This document shows positions 1-6,264 of a stretch of 12,833 nucleotides of DNA, piece after piece. Both the position numbers and the translations under genes were made by a program. Within the stretch, counting starts at the first letter, position 1; each line of letters opens with the position of its first letter. Source of the DNA: Deltaproteobacteria bacterium (GTDB lineage Bacteria > Myxococcota_A > SURF-8); the NCBI GenBank assembly GCA_029570245.1, contig JAKQSH010000346.1:1-12833 (forward strand). Reading direction: 5' to 3'. The notes under the pieces were generated by a model. It saw only the letters and a program-made list of their open reading frames with translations, had not been told where the DNA came from and made no database searches.

Positions 1-1
1 C

Positions 2-937
2 GTTTACCATCTGCACACCGGAAAGCGACTCGGCGCACAGGCGGCGTTTGCGGCGCGAATGCGAAACAAGCCATTTGTGCTGACATTGCACGGCGGGATG
101 TTCGGCATACCCGAAGCCGAAGAGCGCGATCTGCTCAAGGCGGCGCGTGGAAGTAGCGAATGGGGCAAGCTGGCCGGAGCACTGCTGGGTTCACGTAGTT
201 TAGTGCGTGATGCCGATGCCGTATTATGCGTAAACCCGGCTGAAGTGGATGAAATCCGCAGCCGATACATCGGCAAGCTTGCGCTGCATCTGCCGAACGG
301 CGTCAACATTCAGTCGTTCGAAAACGGCGACGGGCGCAGGTTCAAAAAAACTCACGGATTCAAGCCCGAAGATCGTCTTGTCGTATGCATCGGGCGCATC
401 GACCATCAGAAAAATCAGGCGGCGCTGCTGGATGCTTTTGCCAGACTGGCTGCGCCGGAGAATCACCTGCATCTGGTGCTTATCGGGCCGCGAACAAACG
501 ACGAGTATGCCGAAAAGCTTCAGTCTCAGGCTGTCCGCCTCGGTGTGGATCACAGGTTTCACATGTTTCCTCCGATGTCAATGGGCTCTGAAGAACTGGC
601 CGACGCCTACAGGTCGGCGGCTGTTTTTGCAGTGCCGTCGCTGCACGAGCCTTTCGGGATAGTCGCTCTGGAGGCATGGGCCGCAAAGCGCGCCGTTGTG
701 GCGGCGCGAGTCGGCGGGCTGGCGCATTTCATCGAAGACGGGCGCGACGGTCTGCTGTTCTCGCACGACGAGCCGGATGGTCTGTATATGGCGCTTAAGG
801 CGGTGCTGGAAAATCGCAATCTTGCACGCCGGCTGGGCGAAGCGGGTTATGCCAAAGCGCGCGATCACTATGGCTGGGGCGGAATAACCGAGCGTCTGCT
901 TGATCTGTATGAGCGGCTTATACGGAGCCGCAAATGA
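2..937 (+). CDS. GT4-family glycosyltransferase, N-terminus cut by window edge
   Basis: Predicted cytoplasmic or membrane-associated retaining glycosyltransferase (GT-B fold, CAZy GT4) that would add one sugar from a nucleotide-sugar donor to a lipid-linked polysaccharide intermediate. The frame is open from base 2 with no stop, and the 19 residues before the first ATG (base 59) read like normal GT4 sequence (HLHTGKRLGAQAAF), so the true start lies left of the window. Visible in the 311 residues are an acceptor-side LTLHGG motif near residue 30, the donor-side GRIDHQKN segment (Arg and Lys of the nucleotide-phosphate site), and EPFGIVALE with the paired glutamates of the E-x7-E motif at residues 216 and 224. 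The donor-domain C-terminus is complete. The stop overlaps the next start as ATGA, so translation is probably coupled. Sugar specificity cannot be read from sequence. Confidence 0.93.
   Translation, partial: VYHLHTGKRLGAQAAFAARMRNKPFVLTLHGGMFGIPEAEERDLLKAARGSSEWGKLAGALLGSRSLVRDADAVLCVNPAEVDEIRSRYIGKLALHLPNGVNIQSFENGDGRRFKKTHGFKPEDRLVVCIGRIDHQKNQAALLDAFARLAAPENHLHLVLIGPRTNDEYAEKLQSQAVRLGVDHRFHMFPPMSMGSEELADAYRSAAVFAVPSLHEPFGIVALEAWAAKRAVVAARVGGLAHFIEDGRDGLLFSHDEPDGLYMALKAVLENRNLARRLGEAGYAKARDHYGWGGITERLLDLYERLIRSRK
924..927 (+). promoter_or_regulatory. Ribosome binding site for the second glycosyltransferase
   Basis: GGAG lies 6 bases upstream of the ATG at 934, inside the end of the preceding gene. 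It supports the ATGA-overlap start and translational coupling. Confidence 0.6.
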
Positions 938-2121
938 GAAGGCGGCGTTTCAGAATATGGCACATAAGCGAACATCCGCATTTCTTCGGCGGAATCGAGC
1001 AGAATGTTCATGCTCTGGCTTCGGCCTTACGTATGCGCGGGCATGTTCATACGCTTGTTCACTGTGCAGAGAAAACTGCTGATGTCGATTACTGTGCACC
1101 GTTCCGACTGGTGCATGCGCTGTCGGATTTCACACAGTTAGAGGGGCTGGCCGCAGAGACTCTGCCGCAGGTAATCGTTGTACACCGACCTTTCGGCGTG
1201 GGCATGCTCGAAAAACTGTGCGGTATGGCGCCTGTAATCCGCATGGTGCACGATCACGACCTTGTCTGTCCCAGGCACCATAAATATTTCCCGTTGACTA
1301 AGAAAATCTGCCGGGAACCGGCTGGTCTGGCCTGCGTGCTGCACGGTTGTATTATCGGACGTGACAGAAGCGGACACCTGGTGCTTAACGATGTGGCGGA
1401 ACGTCTTAAAGATATTGATGCTCATAAATGTGCAGCCCGAATCGTTGCCAACAGCAGCTATATAAAGAATGAATTACTGGCTAACGGGCTGCCAGCCGAA
1501 AAGATTGATGTGCTTGCGCCTCTGCCGGGGGATATTGAGTTTGAACGGCGCGAGTACCCGCAGGGCAGCGGAGAGATTCTGTACGTCGGTCAGCTGGTGC
1601 GCGGCAAGGGTGTCGATCTGTTGCTTGAGGCTCTCAGGCGTGTGAAATCGCAATGGCGTCTGAAAATCGTCGGTGACGGCAATATGCGCGGCGAACTGGA
1701 AAAGCTCGTCGATAAATATTCGTTTAATTCGCGTGTGGATTTTCTCGGCTCCGTACCGCACGACGATCTTGAAGAATTGTACGGCAATGCCGCACTGGTT
1801 GCGGTGCCGTCGCGCTGGGCGGAGCCTTTCGGGATGGTCGGCATCGAAGCCATGGCGGCAGCCCGTCCGGTTGCGGGTTTCGCCATAGGCGGCATAAACG
1901 ACTGGTTGCTGCACGGAATAAACGGTCTTGCCGCACCCGCCGGAAATCTGTCTGTGCTGGCCTCGCATATCGACTGGCTTCTGTCTGATGCGAAGCTGGC
2001 GCGCCAGCTTGGAGAAAGCGGACGTGAAATATTTGACAAGAAATACCGCTTCCTGAATTATCTCTGCGCTTTTGAGAAAATCCTCAAAACGACTGTTCCA
2101 GATGAGGGTGAAACGCTGTAA
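934..2121 (+). CDS. GT4-family glycosyltransferase with a four-cysteine segment
   Basis: A 395-residue GT-B glycosyltransferase, full length for GT4, probably adding one sugar of the repeat unit at the inner membrane. The N-terminal domain carries FFGGIEQNVHALASAL (residues 17-32), the usual glycine-rich start of GT4 enzymes. The C-terminal domain carries YVGQLVRGKGVD, where the commonly seen GR is GQ but the Lys is kept, and EPFGMVGIE with glutamates at 297 and 305. Residues 105-140 contain VHDHDLVCP followed by Cys112, Cys126, Cys134 and Cys139 (C-x13-C-x7-C-x4-C). I recall related cysteine patterns from a subset of GT4 enzymes; a structural metal site is possible but unproven. The ATG overlaps the previous stop (ATGA) with GGAG 6 bases upstream. 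The stop overlaps the next ATG as TAATG. Donor and acceptor are unknown. Confidence 0.94.
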   Translation: MRRRRFRIWHISEHPHFFGGIEQNVHALASALRMRGHVHTLVHCAEKTADVDYCAPFRLVHALSDFTQLEGLAAETLPQVIVVHRPFGVGMLEKLCGMAPVIRMVHDHDLVCPRHHKYFPLTKKICREPAGLACVLHGCIIGRDRSGHLVLNDVAERLKDIDAHKCAARIVANSSYIKNELLANGLPAEKIDVLAPLPGDIEFERREYPQGSGEILYVGQLVRGKGVDLLLEALRRVKSQWRLKIVGDGNMRGELEKLVDKYSFNSRVDFLGSVPHDDLEELYGNAALVAVPSRWAEPFGMVGIEAMAAARPVAGFAIGGINDWLLHGINGLAAPAGNLSVLASHIDWLLSDAKLARQLGESGREIFDKKYRFLNYLCAFEKILKTTVPDEGETL

Positions 2122-3290
2122 TGCAAACGACCTTTGAACAAAAGCCGCACGTCGGTATCTGCGCCGTTCCGCTTGAAGGCGGAAAGTCGGGCATCGGCGT
2201 GTATATAATTAAAATCATCAGGCATCTTTCCAAGCGCGATGATATGCGTTTGACGGTGTTCGGCTTCGAATCCGAAAGGCATCTGCTGGAAATCGGGCCC
2301 GGCGTAAACTTTGTGAGAATTCCAGAAATGTTTTCCGGTCTGGCTGCAGGACTGTTCTGGCATGCGGGCATTCTGCCGCTTCTGGCTCTGAGAAATCGTC
2401 TGGATGTGCTGTTTCTTCCTGCTGGAAATCGGCGCATGAGTCTGCGCCCGCCATTTGCTTCGTACAGACTGCTGTCCACCGTCCACGATCTGGCGCAGTT
2501 TCATCTGCCGCAGAAGTACGACCGTCTGCGTATACTATACGTAACGGAAGTGCTTCCGGCGATGTGGAAGAGCGCCGATGGCCTTATTGCGGTGAGTCAC
2601 GCCACAAAGCGCGATCTTATCGAAAAAACCGCCTGCGAAGAGGCGAAAATAAGTGTTGTCTGGAATGGGGTCGAGCATGAGAATTTCAGGATCATTCCCG
2701 GCGAGGAAGCTCGTCGCGTTCTGCGTGAGCGGGGTTTTCTGCCTGAAAATTTCATTCTTTATGTCTCAAGGATTGAGCATCCCGGAAAAAATCACGTCGG
2801 ACTTTTAAAAGCATACGCACTTCTGCGTGAACGCCGTCCCGATCTCAAGCAGCATCTCCTTTTCTGCGGCAGCGACTGGAGCGGTTCTGAAGCTGTTCAT
2901 GCCGAAATTGTACGCCTGGGATTGAGAGAATACGTGCATACAACTGGTTTTATTGAACAAAATCTGCTACCATATTACTACTGTGCTGCGGACCTGATGG
3001 CTTTTCCATCGCTGTTTGAGGGATTCGGAATTCCGCTTATAGAAGCCATGGCGGCAGGGTTGCCGGTTGTTTCTTCCAACAGGGCTTCTCTGCCAGAAGT
3101 GCTTGGTAATGTCGGCTTGACATTCAATCCCGAAGACGCTTCGGAAATGTCGGCAGCGCTTGAAAAAGGGCTTTTCGACGAAAATTTCCGCCGCATGGCA
3201 GCAACGTGTGGACCAGTGAGGGCTGGTGAGTTCAGCTGGAAGCGTTCAGCTGACGAAACAGCTGATGTCCTTCTGGGTATATTGAGGTGA
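2121..3290 (+). CDS. GT4-family glycosyltransferase (mannosyltransferase-like)
   Basis: A 389-residue GT-B glycosyltransferase of the GT4 type in which the acceptor domain has a GKSGIGVYIIKIIRHL segment (about residues 21-36) and STVHDLAQFHLP near residue 120. This resembles the mannosyl- and rhamnosyltransferase branch of GT4, so transfer of a mannose-like sugar is a weak guess. The donor domain shows YVSRIEHPGKNH (Arg and Lys of the phosphate site) and EGFGIPLIE with glutamates at 300 and 308, followed by EAMAAGLPVVSSNRASLPEV, the standard nucleotide-sugar contact region. Length is normal and nothing is missing. Its ATG shares one base with the previous stop (TAATG), with GAGGGTG about 10 bases upstream. 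Third consecutive GT4 gene, so the repeat unit probably has several sugars. Confidence 0.94.
   Translation: MQTTFEQKPHVGICAVPLEGGKSGIGVYIIKIIRHLSKRDDMRLTVFGFESERHLLEIGPGVNFVRIPEMFSGLAAGLFWHAGILPLLALRNRLDVLFLPAGNRRMSLRPPFASYRLLSTVHDLAQFHLPQKYDRLRILYVTEVLPAMWKSADGLIAVSHATKRDLIEKTACEEAKISVVWNGVEHENFRIIPGEEARRVLRERGFLPENFILYVSRIEHPGKNHVGLLKAYALLRERRPDLKQHLLFCGSDWSGSEAVHAEIVRLGLREYVHTTGFIEQNLLPYYYCAADLMAFPSLFEGFGIPLIEAMAAGLPVVSSNRASLPEVLGNVGLTFNPEDASEMSAALEKGLFDENFRRMAATCGPVRAGEFSWKRSADETADVLLGILR
3284..3290 (+). promoter_or_regulatory. Strong ribosome binding site of the Wzz/Wzc-like gene
   Basis: GAGGTGA is a seven-base match to the anti-Shine-Dalgarno complement. It includes the stop codon of the upstream glycosyltransferase and lies 6 bases before the ATG at 3297. 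It fixes that start and is the best ribosome site in the plus-strand operon. Confidence 0.8.
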
Positions 3291-3296
3291 TTTGAG

Positions 3297-5315
3297 ATGA
3301 ATGAAGCGAATCAGGGCGATTTAGTTCGACATGCGGAGAATGAAGAAGACGATATTTTCCGTAAGCTTGATATAAGGCGCTATATTCTGGCGCTGGTGCG
3401 AGGCTGGCGTGTTGTGGCATTGGTAACGCTGCTGTTTCTCATCATCGGCATCGTTGCCGCACTTTCAGTGCGTGGCCGCACTTTCAAGGCAACTGCCGTT
3501 CTGTTGCGCGTGGAGCCACAGAAAGGCGTGGTGCTGGGCGAAGGCGCTCATTTTCAGTTGTCAGAATTGAGCCTCGACACGCTGATCGCCACCGTAAAAC
3601 TTCCGTCCAATCTGCAGAAAGTTATCGAGCAACTAAAGCTGGATGACGATATTTACGATCTGGGCGGCAAAATCACTCTTGACCGGAGCAACAATTCAAA
3701 CCTTATAAATCTTTCCGCCGTAGGCGACAGTCCGGCTGAGGCAGTAAGCGTCGCAAATGCGGTTTCGGAAATTTTTATCGAACAGCGCAACGAAAACAGA
3801 AGAGAAGAAATACGGCGCTCCATAAAAGAACTTGACGAGCTTATAAAAACCGCAGACGAGAAGTTCGCCGCAGCATCGGACGAAGTTGCTCAATTCAGCA
3901 AGGAACACGGCATTATTATGCTGGATGTCGAGACGGAGCAGAATCTTCAGAAAATAGCCGATTTGAAGGCGCAGATAGAAGATGCGCGTGTCGAACTCAG
4001 CATGGCCAATCGTCAGATGAGCAGCTTCGGCTCCGGTTCTGATTCGATTTCCGAAACGGTCGGTGCGCAGAAAATGGCGGAGTTGCAGTCGCAGCTGGAT
4101 AACCTGCGGACGCGTTATACTGATGAGAATCCGCAGATCGCCAAACTGCAGAACGAAATCGCCGCTATTCGAAACAGCTTTGCAAAAGAACAGAAGGGCA
4201 GACTGATGTCCGAATCCAGCGGTCTTGCGAGCAAGATAGCTTCGCTGGAATCTCAGCGCAAAGAATTGCAGGACAGACTGAAGAACCTGACCGAAAATCA
4301 GAAGGGTTATGCGGCTGTGCGTCAGAAACTCATTCTGGCCAAGCAGATGCTACAGAATCTTATGATACGTCGTGAAGAGGCCAACGCACTTCTTAAATCC
4401 GAGAACGGTGAATTCCGCCTGCTCGAAAAAGCCGTACCGGCCAAGTATCCCGAAGAATCACTGGCCAAGGTTTATGGCGCCGGAATTCCGCTGGCCGGGT
4501 TTATTATTGCTGTTCTGATACTGCTGCTGGCCGAGTTCTTAAACTCCACCGTGAAGTCGGCCCGCGAGATATTCCGCAGATACGGTTTGCACACGCTGGG
4601 CCAGCATCTGCATGATCCCGAAGCTCCGGCGGATATGCCTCATATCGACACTGGCGTCTATCGTCCGCTGGTTTCGACTCTGACTGTCGATAAAACGCTT
4701 GAGGGACGCAGAATAATCGGTTTGTATTCCACAACCGGCGGCAGCGGTCAGACCACCGTATGCGAAAATCTGGCGTTGGCTCTGGCTGGGCGCGGTCAGA
4801 AAGTGCTGGTAGTCGATCTCAACATTTGCGACAGAAACGGTATCCATCTGGATATTTTCTCTGTCGCCAGGGGCGAGTATGAGGCGCACGATCTCATTGT
4901 AAAAGGCGGGGATGGCCGTCCAGACAGGTTTTTCGCCGGAATGAGCGACCCGTCGCAATTCGACTTTTTTGCATCTGAGAAAATACGTGAGATTCTGCAC
5001 GAACTCAGCCGCTCTTATGACCTGCTGCTGGTGGATATTCCACCGGCATTCGAATATGCCCAGACGATTGAACTGCTTTCAGCGCTTGACGCCGCAATTA
5101 TCGTCGTGCGTGCCGGACGTACTCAGAAAGATCACCTTGAGCGGGTCGTGCGCCTTTTTTCCCAAGGGCGGGAGCGCCTTCTGGGGGTGTTCATTTCGGA
5201 TGCCGAGCCTTTTCTGGCCCGCAGGCATGAAATCGCAATGGCCGACTCCTACAGAAAAATAGAAATCGGAAGAGACTGTGTGGAGAGATTCTTTTTGAAG
5301 AAACTGATGTCGTGA
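3297..5315 (+). CDS. Wzz/Wzc-like polysaccharide co-polymerase with degenerate BY-kinase domain
   Basis: A 672-residue inner-membrane protein of the PCP-2a (Wzc-like) type, which sets chain length and contacts the Wza-type exporter. Layout: short acidic cytoplasmic N-terminus; TM1 about 37-56; periplasmic Wzz domain; long coiled coil about 165-375 with ENPQIAKLQNEI; proline motif (AVPAKYPEE) before TM2 about 395-416; then a cytoplasmic domain related to BY-kinases, about 420-672. That last domain looks impaired. The Walker A region reads TTGGSGQTTV, with Gln485 where the P-loop Lys should be; Walker A' is VVDLNICD, with Asn509 at the second Asp position; Walker B is LLLVDIPP (Asp580). The C-terminus has one Tyr rather than a tyrosine cluster. 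I infer a structural or nucleotide-sensing role rather than autokinase activity. Its TGA shares one base with the ATG of the export lipoprotein. Confidence 0.92.
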   Translation: MNEANQGDLVRHAENEEDDIFRKLDIRRYILALVRGWRVVALVTLLFLIIGIVAALSVRGRTFKATAVLLRVEPQKGVVLGEGAHFQLSELSLDTLIATVKLPSNLQKVIEQLKLDDDIYDLGGKITLDRSNNSNLINLSAVGDSPAEAVSVANAVSEIFIEQRNENRREEIRRSIKELDELIKTADEKFAAASDEVAQFSKEHGIIMLDVETEQNLQKIADLKAQIEDARVELSMANRQMSSFGSGSDSISETVGAQKMAELQSQLDNLRTRYTDENPQIAKLQNEIAAIRNSFAKEQKGRLMSESSGLASKIASLESQRKELQDRLKNLTENQKGYAAVRQKLILAKQMLQNLMIRREEANALLKSENGEFRLLEKAVPAKYPEESLAKVYGAGIPLAGFIIAVLILLLAEFLNSTVKSAREIFRRYGLHTLGQHLHDPEAPADMPHIDTGVYRPLVSTLTVDKTLEGRRIIGLYSTTGGSGQTTVCENLALALAGRGQKVLVVDLNICDRNGIHLDIFSVARGEYEAHDLIVKGGDGRPDRFFAGMSDPSQFDFFASEKIREILHELSRSYDLLLVDIPPAFEYAQTIELLSALDAAIIVVRAGRTQKDHLERVVRLFSQGRERLLGVFISDAEPFLARRHEIAMADSYRKIEIGRDCVERFFLKKLMS

Positions 5316-5346
5316 TGAAAAAATACTGTTAACGGCAATATTTGTT
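5315..5346 (+). other. Frameshifted lipoprotein signal-peptide start of the export gene
   Basis: ATG at 5315-5317 overlaps the previous stop (TGATG), but the frame is Met-Lys-Lys-Tyr-Cys-stop. After the ATG there are six A (5318-5323). With seven A the frame would read MKKILLTAIFVVAAFCMASC and run directly into the export protein. That is a textbook lipoprotein signal: two lysines, a hydrophobic core and a MASC lipobox. A one-base deletion in the A run, as a sequencing error or a real mutation, explains it. Confidence 0.8.
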
Positions 5347-6258
5347 GTGGCGGCGTTCTGCATGGCGTCATGTGTAGCGGATCGCAGACCAGAACTGCCT
5401 GAGGTCGCGGTGCCTGAGACACCTGTTCCGGCAGTGCCGACTCCAAATGTCACATTCGAGCAGATGCTTGATATGGAGCAGCATCAGACCGGTTCATATC
5501 TGCTCGGCCCCGGCGACACCATTACCATTTCGGTGTACGGCGAAGAGGCTCTGACTCGTACTGTCACAGTTGAGCCTAACGGACGTTTCACATTTCCGCT
5601 GATCGGTGAAATAGAAGCACGCGACAGGCGAGTTTCCGACATAGTCAAAGAAATGGATGAGCGTCTTGGAAAATATCTGGCCATTGCAAAGACAGACATA
5701 ATCATAAATCAGTTCTCAAGCAATCAGGTCATTATTCTGGGTGAGGGCTTCGAAAAGCCCGGCACTTATACGCTGAGCGGAGATGTGCGGATACTTGAAG
5801 CCATCGCCATGGCCGGCGGGTTACGCACAGTCAACGTCAACGAAGTAGAGCTTCCGGGCGCCGACCTGCATCGGGCTTATCTGGCGCGCGGTGAAAGCAT
5901 ACTGCCTATTGATTTCGAGGCGCTTTTGACCAGAGGCGACATGAAATATAATATCCGTCTGCGTCCAAGAGATATTATTTATGTGCCTTTGATGACCAGC
6001 ACCGAAGTGTTTGTTCTGGGTTCCGTCAACAATGCCAGAGCCGTTCCGCTGCATAGCCGGCTTACCCTCACCAAGGCAATAACACTTGCCGGCGGGTTTA
6101 CGGCGAATGCAAAAATCACCAAGGTCAGAATCGTTCGCAGCACCGGAGCCGAACGGGAAGTTTTTTATGTGAACCTCAAAGCCATATTGCAGGGCAGCGA
6201 ACCGGATTTTGATCTGCAGGCCAACGACATCGTTTATGTAGAAGAAAGAGTGTTGTAG
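5347..6258 (+). CDS. Wza-like polysaccharide export lipoprotein (Poly_export plus two SLBB domains)
   Basis: Outer-membrane polysaccharide export protein of the Wza/OMA family, expected to form the periplasmic and outer-membrane channel with the Wzz/Wzc-like neighbour. As written, the only start in this frame is GTG 5347, which has no ribosome site and lies inside a signal peptide; the true start is probably ATG 5315, with one base lost from the A run at 5318-5323. The lipidated residue would be the Cys of MASC (codon 5371-5373). A proline-rich linker follows, then Poly_export (YLLGPGDTITISVYGEE, about residues 50-120) and two SLBB domains starting at VIILGEGFEKPGTY and VFVLGSVNNARAVP. The protein ends at DIVYVEERVL soon after the second SLBB and lacks the amphipathic C-terminal helix that E. 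coli Wza uses to span the outer membrane. About 303 residues as called, about 314 with the restored start. Confidence 0.92.
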   Translation: MAAFCMASCVADRRPELPEVAVPETPVPAVPTPNVTFEQMLDMEQHQTGSYLLGPGDTITISVYGEEALTRTVTVEPNGRFTFPLIGEIEARDRRVSDIVKEMDERLGKYLAIAKTDIIINQFSSNQVIILGEGFEKPGTYTLSGDVRILEAIAMAGGLRTVNVNEVELPGADLHRAYLARGESILPIDFEALLTRGDMKYNIRLRPRDIIYVPLMTSTEVFVLGSVNNARAVPLHSRLTLTKAITLAGGFTANAKITKVRIVRSTGAEREVFYVNLKAILQGSEPDFDLQANDIVYVEERVL

Positions 6259-6264
6259 CGGGGC

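Noticed and set aside
59..937. ATG 59 as the real start of the first glycosyltransferase
   Set aside because: The frame is open to base 2 and the preceding residues fit the GT4 N-terminal domain; the gene is simply cut by the window.
5315..5332. Five-codon leader peptide (MKKYC) as a regulatory ORF
   Set aside because: Possible in principle, but the +1 frame after the A run encodes an excellent lipoprotein signal, so a lost base is the simpler explanation.
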